From the NCBI RefSeq assembly GCF_016429015.1, contig NZ_JAELTU010000054.1, forward strand, positions 1-41,507: DNA of 41,507 nt. The letters are read 5' to 3'. Each line of letters starts with the position of its first letter. The stretch's first letter is position 1. The position numbers and the translations under genes are program-made. Positions 16,103 to 23,658 of the stretch are shown here, piece after piece. Source of the DNA: Rhizobium sp. ASV20 (GTDB taxonomy: Bacteria; Pseudomonadota; Alphaproteobacteria; Rhizobiales; Rhizobiaceae). The notes below the pieces were generated by a model. That model was given only the letters and a program-made list of their open reading frames with translations. It made no database searches and was not told where the DNA came from.

Positions 16103-16738
16103 TTATGCCGTTGGCGCCTGCGACATCGGCTTCAGCATGTTCATCAGCGCGCCGTAGGGCAACAGCATGATGAGGCCGATGGTCACCTTCACCGAGAAAT
16201 CGCCGATTGCCCAGGAAATCCAGCGCGGTGCAGAAGTGGAGAATACGCCGAGGATCGGAGCCCAGTCGATCGCGAAGGGATCGTTCGGTCCAAAGAAGAC
16301 GAAGAAGGGCGCGAAGGCAAAGGAGAAAAAGATCATCGTATCCAGCATCGAGCCGATCAGCGAGCCGAACAGGGGCGCGCGCCACCAAGCCATGCGGCGC
16401 AGGCGGTTGAAGACCGAGATATCGAGCAGCTGGCCGGCGAGATAGGCCGAGCCGGAGGCGATCGCGATGCGAGGCTGTGCCGTATAGAACGACAGGGCGA
16501 CGCCGACGACGAAGCCGGCAAACACCACTTTGCGCGCAGCCTTCGGGCCGAACTGGCGGTTGGTCAGATCGGTGATGAGGAAGGCGACCGGATAGGTGAA
16601 GGCGCCCCAGGTGAGGATATCCGCGAGATTGATGCCGGCGAGCGTGGCCTGCAGCGGATACTGCACGAGGATATTTGAGGCGACGACGACGAGCGTCATC
16701 AGAAGAACGTAGATAAGGGTATGGCGTGCTGTCAGCAT
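16103..16738 (-). CDS. yhhQ: VUT-family queuosine precursor transporter (YhhQ)
   Basis: This 211-residue integral membrane protein matches the YhhQ/VUT family, which imports queuosine precursors such as preQ0/preQ1 for modification of tRNA wobble guanosine. Recognisable parts are the early TM followed by ASNILVQYP, the WGAFTYPVAFLITDLTNR segment and SGSAYLAGQLLDISVF. About six transmembrane helices are visible. The start is ATG at 16738, with the ribosome binding site AGGA placed inside a possible structured leader. It is downstream of rpmB on the same strand but separated by a terminator, so it likely has its own promoter. Confidence 0.88.
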   Translation of the reverse strand: MLTARHTLIYVLLMTLVVVASNILVQYPLQATLAGINLADILTWGAFTYPVAFLITDLTNRQFGPKAARKVVFAGFVVGVALSFYTAQPRIAIASGSAYLAGQLLDISVFNRLRRMAWWRAPLFGSLIGSMLDTMIFFSFAFAPFFVFFGPNDPFAIDWAPILGVFSTSAPRWISWAIGDFSVKVTIGLIMLLPYGALMNMLKPMSQAPTA

Positions 16739-16782
16739 TTTTTTATCCTGGGTGATGCCACCAGTTGGAGTGAACCGGACAT
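16739..16782 (-). ncRNA. Candidate preQ1-I-like riboswitch leader of yhhQ
   Basis: On the minus strand the leader reads UGUCCGGUUC, then a 20-odd-base loop, then CCCAGGAUAAAAAA directly before the AUG. The order of a short stem ending in GGUUC, a returning CC strand, then an A-rich tail matches the preQ1-I aptamer layout. UCCGG can pair with CC(A)GGA with one bulged A, and the returning strand contains the AGGA ribosome binding site. A competing hairpin, CUGGUG with CACCCAG, is also possible. The bulge and missing clear pseudoknot partner weaken the call. The gene context, a queuosine precursor importer, supports it. Confidence 0.3.
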
Positions 16783-16784
16783 GG

Positions 16785-16822
16785 AAAAAGGCCTGAGCGG
16801 ATCTTATCCGTGCAAGCCTTTT
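16785..16822 (-). terminator. Rho-independent terminator downstream of rpmB
   Basis: On the minus strand AAAAGGC (16822-16816) pairs with GCCTTTT (16792-16786 region), with an inner CGGAT/ATCCG stem, and the transcript continues into a TTTTT run ending at 16785. It lies 30 bp after the rpmB stop and before the yhhQ leader, and separates the two genes. Confidence 0.75.
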
Positions 16823-16852
16823 AGCCCGTATGATATCGTGAAGCGCTAGTGC

Positions 16853-17152
16853 TTAGGCAGCAACAGCTGCTTCAGCAGACTTCTTGACGATCTGACGACG
16901 CAGCAGGCGAGCGCGCATGCTGAGTTCGTTTTCGCTTGCCTTGATGAGGAAGGCGTCGAGACCGCCGCGATGTTCAACCGAGCGAAGCGCTGCAGCGGAA
17001 ACGCGCAGACGATAGCGCTGGCCGAGAACGTCGGAGATCAGCGTGACCTGGCAGAGGTTCGGAAGGAACCGACGCTTGGTCTTGTTGTTGGCGTGGCTAA
17101 CGTTGTTGCCCACGAGGACGGCCTTGCCGGTCAATTCGCACATGCGGGACAT
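16853..17152 (-). CDS. rpmB: 50S ribosomal protein L28
   Basis: This is L28, a component of the large ribosomal subunit. The 99-residue length is typical for alphaproteobacterial L28, which has a longer C-terminal part than the E. coli protein. Family marks are the start MSRMCELTGKAVLVGNNVSH, NNKTKRRFLPNL and an RVSAAALRSVEHRGGLD-like segment. The ATG at 17152 has an AGGTG site. A well-formed promoter lies upstream at 17247-17275 and a terminator downstream, so this is probably a single-gene transcript, unlike the rpmB-rpmG operon of enterobacteria. Confidence 0.97.
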   Translation of the reverse strand: MSRMCELTGKAVLVGNNVSHANNKTKRRFLPNLCQVTLISDVLGQRYRLRVSAAALRSVEHRGGLDAFLIKASENELSMRARLLRRQIVKKSAEAAVAA

Positions 17153-17246
17153 GGTACACCTACTTTTGTTTTTCTCGGCTATCAGATAAGCATCCCGGGC
17201 AACACCCGGCACGCAATCCAACGGGCCATAATTGGAAAGTTGCGGT

Positions 17247-17275
17247 TCTATAGTCAGAGCAGCCGGTCACGTCAA
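17247..17275 (-). promoter_or_regulatory. Sigma70-type promoter of rpmB
   Basis: On the minus strand a -35 box TTGACG (17275-17270) is separated by exactly 17 bp from a -10 box TATAGA (17252-17247). Both are close to consensus. Transcription would start near 17240 and give a leader of about 88 nt before the rpmB ATG. That leader holds a small hairpin (CCGGG/CCCGG in 17195-17209). Confidence 0.75.
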
Positions 17276-17388
17276 GCCAAACCTTGTGTTTTCCCGTAAT
17301 TCCGTCAAAAAGCTGCTGTTGTCTGGCGCTCGCAGCGGGCGGACATCATATCTATATATCCTGCCTGATCCTCGTTGAAGGCCCTATC

Positions 17389-18165
17389 ATGGTTCAAATT
17401 CGAAAGTGGTTTCTTATTTCAGCTATCGTTGCGTCGATGCCGTCAATGGCATTGGCCGACGTGCTGCGGCATGAAACGCGCTATCGTGTTTCGCTGGCCG
17501 GCCTGCCGATCGCCCGGGCGGATTTCAAGACCGAGGTCACCGGAAAGCAATTCACCATCCGCGGCGATATCACCTCCGCAGGTCTCGCAGACCTCGTGAC
17601 CTCGATCGACGCGAGGACCGATGTGACCGGTGTCGTCAACGACAACAAGCTGCAGGCGACGCACTACACGCTCTTCTACAAGAGCGGCAAGAAAGAGCGT
17701 ACCTACGACGTCGCCTACACCAACGGCAGTGTGACCTCCAACACGATCACACCGGAACCGAAGCGGCCGGACAATTGGGTTCCGATTACCGAAGCGGACC
17801 TGAAGTCTGTGCTCGATCCGATTTCCGGCATGATCTTTCCGATCACGCCAAGCCTCAATCTCTGCAACCAGACGCTGGCGGTATTTGACGGCGAGATGCG
17901 GATGGATCTGAAACTGTCACCGAAGGGGTCTCATCCGTTCTCGACCGAGGGCTTCAAGGGCAAGACGGTCGCCTGCGGCGTGCGCTTCACGCCAAAGAGC
18001 GGCTATAAGAGCTCGCGTAAGGACTACCTCTATCTTGCCAAGAGCGACAATATGGAGATCTGGTTTGCCAAGGCCGAAGCCATGAATGTATATGCTCCAG
18101 TCTACGTCCGCATACCGACTCAGTACGGGACGGTGACGATTACGGCCGTGAAATACGGCAGCTAG
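17389..18165 (+). CDS. DUF3108 secreted protein
   Basis: This 258-residue protein has a clear N-terminal signal peptide (hydrophobic segment about residues 8-20, cleavage after MALA) and a DUF3108 domain over most of its length, a family of periplasmic or envelope proteins of unknown biochemical function with a predicted beta-rich lipid-binding-like fold. Recognisable stretches are HYTLFYKSGKKERTYDV and a C-terminal strand VYVRIPTQYGTVTITAVKY. The ATG at 17389 follows a GAAGG site; earlier in-frame starts have no homology. It is divergent from rpmB over about 235 bp and 41 bp upstream of the transporter gene (11 bp to an alternative start). Confidence 0.82.
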   Translation: MVQIRKWFLISAIVASMPSMALADVLRHETRYRVSLAGLPIARADFKTEVTGKQFTIRGDITSAGLADLVTSIDARTDVTGVVNDNKLQATHYTLFYKSGKKERTYDVAYTNGSVTSNTITPEPKRPDNWVPITEADLKSVLDPISGMIFPITPSLNLCNQTLAVFDGEMRMDLKLSPKGSHPFSTEGFKGKTVACGVRFTPKSGYKSSRKDYLYLAKSDNMEIWFAKAEAMNVYAPVYVRIPTQYGTVTITAVKYGS

Positions 18166-18206
18166 CGGGCTGGAGGATGCCCGCGGCAACGAGTTGGGGG
18201 GCAGCA

Positions 18207-19106
18207 GTGAGGTTTCGCGCGACATTGACGGGCTTTTCGGCCATCTTGATGTGGTCGTTTCTGGCGCTTTTGACGGTGGCATCCGGCAAGATGCAGCCGT
18301 TTCAGCTGCTCGCGATCTGCTTCACCATCGGTAGTATCCCCGGCATCGTCGTTCTTCTGCTGAAGCCGGAGCGGCTGAAACTGCTCCGGCAGCCGGCAAA
18401 GGTCTGGGTCACGGGTATCGCCGGCCTGTTCGGCTTTCATTTCCTGTATTTCACGGCGCTGCGCCATGCGCCGGCGGTGGAGGCTGGTCTGATTTCCTAT
18501 CTTTGGCCGCTTCTGATCGTCATCGGCTCTGCCTTGCTGCCGGGCGAGCGGCTGCGCTGGTATCATATACTGGGTGCGCTGATGGGACTTGCGGGCACGG
18601 TTCTGATCGTCGGGCGGAATGGCTTTCATTTCGAGGGTGCCTATGCAGTCGGCTATGGCGCCGCCATGCTCTGTGCCTTCACCTGGGCCGGCTATTCGCT
18701 GTTGACGCGCCGCTTTGAGGCGGTTTCCACCGATGTCGTCACCATCTTTTGCCTCGCCACCGCGATTCTCTCCTTCTTCTGCCATCTCGGTCTGGAGCAG
18801 ACCATCTGGCCGGAAAGCTCAGCGCAGTGGGTGGCCGTGCTCGGGCTTGGGCTCTTTCCCGTCGGGGCGGCCTTCTATGCGTGGGACTATGGCGTGAAAA
18901 ATGGCGATATCCAGATCCTCGGGGCGGCGAGCTATGCCGCGCCGTTGCTGTCGACCTTGATCCTGACGCTATTCGGTTTTGCCGAGCCGAGCTGGGGCAT
19001 TGCATTCGCCTGCCTGCTCGTGACTGGCGGCGCGGTTCTTGCCGCGCATCGCATGATCCTGCGTCGTGGCGATGTGGAACAGGCGCAGGCGGAAGCGGCG
19101 GAATAG
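18207..19106 (+). CDS. DMT-superfamily (EamA) exporter, possibly YddG-like
   Basis: This is a ten-helix membrane protein with two EamA repeats. The first repeat includes GFSAILMWSFLALLT and FHFLYFTALRHAPAVEAGLISYLWPLLI; the second includes FTWAGYSLLTRRF and a late GAASYAAPLLSTLILTLFG. The pattern is near the aromatic amino acid exporter YddG but substrate cannot be assigned. I prefer the GTG at 18207 (about 299 residues), which has a G-rich site 5-6 bases upstream; the ATG at 18177 would add ten residues, but its GGAGG directly abuts the codon, too close to be used. It converges on the esterase gene with a 21-bp gap. Confidence 0.82.
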   Translation: MRFRATLTGFSAILMWSFLALLTVASGKMQPFQLLAICFTIGSIPGIVVLLLKPERLKLLRQPAKVWVTGIAGLFGFHFLYFTALRHAPAVEAGLISYLWPLLIVIGSALLPGERLRWYHILGALMGLAGTVLIVGRNGFHFEGAYAVGYGAAMLCAFTWAGYSLLTRRFEAVSTDVVTIFCLATAILSFFCHLGLEQTIWPESSAQWVAVLGLGLFPVGAAFYAWDYGVKNGDIQILGAASYAAPLLSTLILTLFGFAEPSWGIAFACLLVTGGAVLAAHRMILRRGDVEQAQAEAAE

Positions 19107-19127
19107 CGCCGCCGCAATCGCTACCCG

Positions 19128-20285
19128 CTATTTCTTGAAGACTTCTTCCAGGAAGGCCGCAAGCGACGGCCGCCAGACATCCATCTCATGCTGGAGGTCC
19201 GGATATTCGTGATAGTCGTGTTTGATCTTCTTCTCGTCGAGCGTTGCCTTCAGGCCGGCCACGTCCTTGCCGACGACTTCGTCCTTGCTGCCGACCGTCA
19301 CTGTGAAATTGCGTAGCGCCTTGTTGATCTTCTCCGGCTCGTTCAGTGCTGCATCGACCGCCTTGTTCGGCGAACTTGTGGTGCTGACGCCGCTGAAAGT
19401 TGCGACCCAGCCGAAGGTGCCGAGGTGCGAGAGGCCGGAGACAAGTGCCTGATAACCGCCCTGTGAGAGGCCGGCGACGGCGCGGCCGTCCGCATCGTTC
19501 CGTACCCGGTAGTGCTGCTTCATGTAGGGGATCAAGTCTTCGACAAGCTCACGATCGGCGGCTTCGGCATTGGCCGGAAAGAATACCTTGCGAATATCCG
19601 AAGCGGGCATGTTCTCGGCGATCGCATCCGGCACGTCGGTTTCCGTGTCGGGGATCACGACGATCATCCGTTCGATCTTTTTCTCGGCCAGGAGATTGTC
19701 GAGGATCTGCGGAGCGCGCCCTTGCGCAACCCATGAGCCGACGGTGTCGCCGAAGCCGTGATAGAGATAGAGCACGGGCAGCGGCTTGGAGGCGTCGTTA
19801 TAGCCGGGCGGCGTGTAGACATACATCTGCCGTTCCGAATTCAGGGCCTTGGAATGCAGGGTCACCAGCCGCAGGTCGCCATGCGGCACGTTCCAGATAT
19901 CGAGAATGCTGCCAGGCACCAGGATGAGGCTGGTATTGACGTGCCGCTGCGGCTTCGGCGCGTTGGTGCCGGTGTCGATGCTGCGGAAGCCGTCGATGTT
20001 GAAGTAATATTCGTAGAGATCGGGTTTCAGGATCCCGGTCTTCGCGCTCCAGATGCCGTCGTCGCTCTTTTGCATGATGATAGGATCGCGCGCGCCGAGG
20101 CCGACGGAGACGGCCTTCGCGGATGGAGCGAAAAGGCGGAACGTGATCGAGCCGTCGGTCTCAACAGAGGTGACGAAGTTTTTCAGAGGCTTTTCGGCCG
20201 GAGGCGACGCCGGCGCATCAAGGGCAAATGCAGGCGCGCTCATGACGCAGCCCGCAGCGACGAGCAGGGATAACAACAACCGCAC
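19128..20285 (-). CDS. Secreted alpha/beta-hydrolase esterase with N-terminal E-set domain
   Basis: This 385-residue protein has a signal peptide (residues 1-21, ending AFA), an immunoglobulin-like E-set/CBM48-type domain (about 40-125), and an esterase D/feruloyl-esterase-like catalytic domain with the nucleophile in G272-L-S274-Q-G276 and a probable catalytic histidine in LQHEMDVW near residue 365. This two-domain layout resembles enterochelin esterases and polysaccharide-associated feruloyl esterases such as those fused to xylanases. The substrate is unknown; a plant cell-wall ester is an inference from the domain layout. The start is GTG at 20285 with a strong GGAGGAGG site. Confidence 0.82.
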   Translation of the reverse strand: MRLLLSLLVAAGCVMSAPAFALDAPASPPAEKPLKNFVTSVETDGSITFRLFAPSAKAVSVGLGARDPIIMQKSDDGIWSAKTGILKPDLYEYYFNIDGFRSIDTGTNAPKPQRHVNTSLILVPGSILDIWNVPHGDLRLVTLHSKALNSERQMYVYTPPGYNDASKPLPVLYLYHGFGDTVGSWVAQGRAPQILDNLLAEKKIERMIVVIPDTETDVPDAIAENMPASDIRKVFFPANAEAADRELVEDLIPYMKQHYRVRNDADGRAVAGLSQGGYQALVSGLSHLGTFGWVATFSGVSTTSSPNKAVDAALNEPEKINKALRNFTVTVGSKDEVVGKDVAGLKATLDEKKIKHDYHEYPDLQHEMDVWRPSLAAFLEEVFKK

Positions 20286-20417
20286 GAAAAAACCTCCTCC
20301 GGATGAACCACTCTTCTCTCTCCGTGTAAAGCTGAAACAGTGCCGCGCTTTTTCAAGGTCATTGTTCCGTGCCGTCGAGCCGCATGCAGCGCGACGTCAA
20401 CGAAAGGTGAAGGAGGT

Positions 20418-20843
20418 TCAGCCTGAGGCCGGTTCCCAATCCGGTGGTGCCATTTCGAAGCTTGAGAATTCGAAACCGGGCGACACCGTGCAGCCGACAA
20501 GCGTGAACTCGCCGAGGCTTTCAGCGGACTGCCACCAGTTGGTCGGAATGACGGCCTGCGGCCGCTCGCCCTTTGAGAGGTCGAGGCCGAGCACCAGCGT
20601 CTCGCTGGCCTTGCCGTCGGACGAACGGTGCAGCGCAAGCGGCGCGCCGGCATAGTAGTGCCAGATCTCAGCTGCATCGCGCACCCGGTGCCAATGCGAG
20701 CGCTCGCCGGCTTCGAGCAGATAATAGATCGCGGTGGAATGGCCGCGTGCGCCGCCATTTTCGTCGCGAAACGTTTCCACGTACCAGCCGCCTTCCGGAT
20801 GCCGCTGCATCGAAAGCGTTTCGATGATCTCTTTCACCTGCAT
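20418..20843 (-). CDS. Cupin-fold DUF985 protein
   Basis: This 141-residue single-domain cupin of the DUF985 family has likely metal-binding residues H50, H52, E59 and H62 within SHWHRVRDAAEIWHYY, followed by a conserved NWWQSAE and CTVSPGFEF. Function is unknown; some members are annotated as sugar epimerase-like by fold only. Its ATG shares one base with the gloB stop (TGATG), so it is translationally coupled to the glyoxalase gene. Confidence 0.85.
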   Translation of the reverse strand: MQVKEIIETLSMQRHPEGGWYVETFRDENGGARGHSTAIYYLLEAGERSHWHRVRDAAEIWHYYAGAPLALHRSSDGKASETLVLGLDLSKGERPQAVIPTNWWQSAESLGEFTLVGCTVSPGFEFSSFEMAPPDWEPASG

Positions 20844-21613
20844 CAGAAATTGTCCTTGCGCTTGCGGATCTCGGCGAAGACTTCGTCATTGCCGCGAGTT
20901 TCCATCAGCAGGTTGCGACGGATCGAAGGGTCGGCGGCGCGCAGGAACGGGTTGGTTTCCTTCTCCAGTGCAAGCGTCGTCGGAATGGTGAATTTGCCAG
21001 CGGCCCTCAGTGCCTCGATATCGGCCGCACGCACCCGCAGCCTTTCGTTGTCGGGGTCGATGCTCAGAGCGAAGCGGGCATTGGAAAGCGTATATTCATG
21101 GCCGAAATAAACGGCTGTCTCGTCAGGGAGCATGGCCAGTTTTTGCAGCGAACTCCACATGTCGGCTGGTGTCCGCTCGAACAGGCGGCCGCAGCCAAGC
21201 GCAAACAGCGTGTCGGCGGCAAACAGCAGCTTGTCGTCGACGAAGTGATAACAGACGTGACCGGCGGTGTGGCCGGGCGTTTCGATGACATTGATCGTAT
21301 GACCGGCGAACTCGAAAGTATCGCCGTCGCCGACGGCGCGATCGAGGCCCGGAATGGCGACGGCCTCGTTGATCGGGCCGATGATCTCGCAGCCGAACTG
21401 CTCCTTCAATGCCAGATTGCCTTCGACGTGATCGGTGTGATGATGGGTTGTCAGGATATGGCTGAGCCTCCAGCCGCGACGCTCGGTCGCCTTCAGAATC
21501 GCATCGGCCTCCGGAGCGTCGATCGATGCCGTCAATCCGGTTTCCGGATCATGGACCAAGACGCCATAATTGTCGGAACGGCAGATAAATATCTCTAATT
21601 CCAAGGGTTTCAT
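20843..21613 (-). CDS. gloB: Hydroxyacylglutathione hydrolase (glyoxalase II)
   Basis: GloB hydrolyses S-lactoylglutathione to lactate and glutathione in methylglyoxal detoxification. The 256-residue protein has the metallo-beta-lactamase-fold signature T56-H-H-H59-T-D61-H62 for the two metals, further ligands in the GHTAGHVCYH region and in FGHEYT, and a C-terminal helix NPFLRAADP that binds glutathione. The length is normal for the family. It is divergent from the methyltransferase gene over about 90 bp and coupled to the cupin gene downstream. Confidence 0.93.
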   Translation of the reverse strand: MKPLELEIFICRSDNYGVLVHDPETGLTASIDAPEADAILKATERRGWRLSHILTTHHHTDHVEGNLALKEQFGCEIIGPINEAVAIPGLDRAVGDGDTFEFAGHTINVIETPGHTAGHVCYHFVDDKLLFAADTLFALGCGRLFERTPADMWSSLQKLAMLPDETAVYFGHEYTLSNARFALSIDPDNERLRVRAADIEALRAAGKFTIPTTLALEKETNPFLRAADPSIRRNLLMETRGNDEVFAEIRKRKDNF

Positions 21614-21702
21614 GATTGAAATCGTCCTCGTCTTTTACGTTGGTAGAGAATGTAAGTCGTTCGGTCTTGAAGTCCAACGCTTGGCTGATAACATTTGTTT
21701 CG

Positions 21703-22446
21703 ATGCACGCAGATATTGTCGATCTCCGCCAGTTTTATCATTCCGAGCTCGGCCACTTGGCCGAGCAGTCGATCGCCATGGCGCTTTCCTCCATCTGGGC
21801 GCGCATGCCGGAAGAGCGGCTTGTCGGCCTTGGCTATGCAGTTCCCTATCTCGACCGCTTCCGCGCCGATACCGAGCGCACCTTCGCTTTCATGCCGGCA
21901 GGGCAGGGCGCAGTGAACTGGCCGTTGGGATCGGCATCGTCCACGGCGCTGATTTTCGATGAAGAACTGCCATTGCCGGACAGCTCTGTCGACCGTGTGC
22001 TGATGGTGCATTCGCTGGAATTTGCCGAGAGCCCGCGCGAGACGCTGAAAGAGCTTTGGCGCGTGCTGGCGCCGGGCGGGCGGCTCGTCATTGCGGTGCC
22101 CAACCGCCGCGGCGTCTGGGCGCGCATGGAGCATACGCCCTTCGGGTCCGGCCGCCCCTATTCCCGCGGCCAGCTGACTTCGTTGCTGCGGGAAACCAAT
22201 TTTACGCCGGGTGCGACGGCGGAAGCCCTGTTCTTTCCGCCCTCGAAACTGCGCACTATTCTCCGCCTGCGCCGGGCGTTCGAGAGAATCGGCCGCACGC
22301 TTTGGCCGGCTTTTTCCGGGGTCATCATCGTCGAGGCGCAAAAGCGGCTCTATCAGGGTCTGCCGGTCGCCGTGCGCGCGTCGCGCCGCGTCTTCGTGCC
22401 TGTGCTTGCGCCACGCGGCATACCGACGACGCGCGACGGCGCATGA
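21703..22446 (+). CDS. Class I SAM-dependent methyltransferase
   Basis: This 247-residue protein fits the Methyltransf_11 type. The usual first motif is atypical, but DRVLMVHSLEFAESPRETLKELWRVLAPGGRLVIAVPNR contains the expected acidic and GG(R) elements of motifs II-III. The substrate is unknown. Homology supports the ATG at 21703; a possible earlier ATG at 21616 adds 29 unrelated residues. The ribosome binding site is poor. It is next to gloB in a divergent pair, a pairing I recall from other rhizobia, though no functional link is established. Confidence 0.8.
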   Translation: MHADIVDLRQFYHSELGHLAEQSIAMALSSIWARMPEERLVGLGYAVPYLDRFRADTERTFAFMPAGQGAVNWPLGSASSTALIFDEELPLPDSSVDRVLMVHSLEFAESPRETLKELWRVLAPGGRLVIAVPNRRGVWARMEHTPFGSGRPYSRGQLTSLLRETNFTPGATAEALFFPPSKLRTILRLRRAFERIGRTLWPAFSGVIIVEAQKRLYQGLPVAVRASRRVFVPVLAPRGIPTTRDGA

Positions 22447-22548
22447 TACGATCGATACGGCGCTGACCCTCGACAAAACCGCGTTTCCGCTTTAATGCGA
22501 CAGGGTGTTTCTAGCCGGAATTTCCCGGTCATTCGCAAGGTCGATCCC

Positions 22549-23658
22549 ATGAGCATGGAAATGAGCAAGCCCGTCCCGCGTTCCGGTATTCTCGATATCG
22601 CTGCCTATGTGCCGGGCAAGGAGCATGCGCCGGGCGTTGAGCGCGTCTTCAAGCTTTCTTCCAACGAGACGCCGCTTGGCGCCAGCCCCAAGGCCATCGA
22701 AGCCTTCCGTGCGGCCGCCGGTCAGCTCGAGCGTTATCCTGACGGTCAGGCCAAGGAGCTGCGTCAGGCGATCGCCGATGTGCATGGGTTGAACATCGCC
22801 AATATCATCTGCGGCAATGGTTCCGACGAGCTGCTGGGTCTGCTTTGCCATACCTATCTCGGCACGGGCGATGAAGGCATCATCACCGAGCATGGATTCC
22901 TGGTCTACAAGATCCAGATCATGGCCGCCGGCGCGACGCCGGTTACGGTCAAGGAAAAGGATTGCACCGTCGATGTCGATGCGATCCTTGCTGCCGTTAC
23001 CAAGAAGACCAAGATGGTCTTCATCGCCAATCCCGGCAATCCGACCGGCACCTACGTCCCGGTCAGCGAAATTCGCCGGCTGCAGGCTGGCCTGCCGAAG
23101 CATGTCATCCTCGTGCTCGACGCCGCCTATGCGGAATATGTCCGCCGTAACGACTATGAAGCTGGTCTCGAGCTTGTTTCGGCCAACCAGAACGTCGTGA
23201 TGACCCGTACCTTCTCGAAGGTCTATGGGCTGGCGGCGCTGCGCGTCGGCTGGATGTATGCGCCGGTCGACATCATCGACGCCGTTAATCGGGTGCGCGG
23301 CCCGTTCAACATGAACAGCGCGGCGATTGCCGCCGGTGCTGCTGCCGTTCGCGATCAGGCCTTCACGGCTGACACCGTCGCATTCAATTTGCAGTGGATC
23401 GAGAAGATGACAGCTGCGCTTGAGGCCATTGGCCTCAAGGTAACGCCGTCGGTTACGAACTTCGTTCTCATTCATTTCCCCGATGTCGATGGCAAGCGCG
23501 CCGTCGAGGCTGATGATTTCCTCACCAGCCGCGGCTATATCGTGCGCGCCGTGCGCGCCTATGGTTTCCCGAATTCGCTGCGCATGAGCATCGGCACCGA
23601 AGAGGCCAATCTCGGCTTCATCGCTGCGCTGACGGAGTTTATGGGACGCAAGGCATGA
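22549..23658 (+). CDS. hisC: Histidinol-phosphate / aromatic aminotransferase (HisC type)
   Basis: This 369-residue fold-type I aminotransferase has the PLP lysine K224 in TRTFSKVYGLAALRVGW, N161-PGNPTG for the phosphate and ring contacts, and D191-x-x-Y194. It is HisC-like, so it can be annotated as histidinol-phosphate aminotransferase (histidine synthesis). However, it overlaps the prephenate dehydrogenase gene in an ATGA junction and no other his gene is near, which points to tyrosine/phenylalanine transamination as the more likely in vivo job. I chose the ATG at 22549; an upstream in-frame start at 22495 adds 18 residues. Confidence 0.88.
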   Translation: MSMEMSKPVPRSGILDIAAYVPGKEHAPGVERVFKLSSNETPLGASPKAIEAFRAAAGQLERYPDGQAKELRQAIADVHGLNIANIICGNGSDELLGLLCHTYLGTGDEGIITEHGFLVYKIQIMAAGATPVTVKEKDCTVDVDAILAAVTKKTKMVFIANPGNPTGTYVPVSEIRRLQAGLPKHVILVLDAAYAEYVRRNDYEAGLELVSANQNVVMTRTFSKVYGLAALRVGWMYAPVDIIDAVNRVRGPFNMNSAAIAAGAAAVRDQAFTADTVAFNLQWIEKMTAALEAIGLKVTPSVTNFVLIHFPDVDGKRAVEADDFLTSRGYIVRAVRAYGFPNSLRMSIGTEEANLGFIAALTEFMGRKA

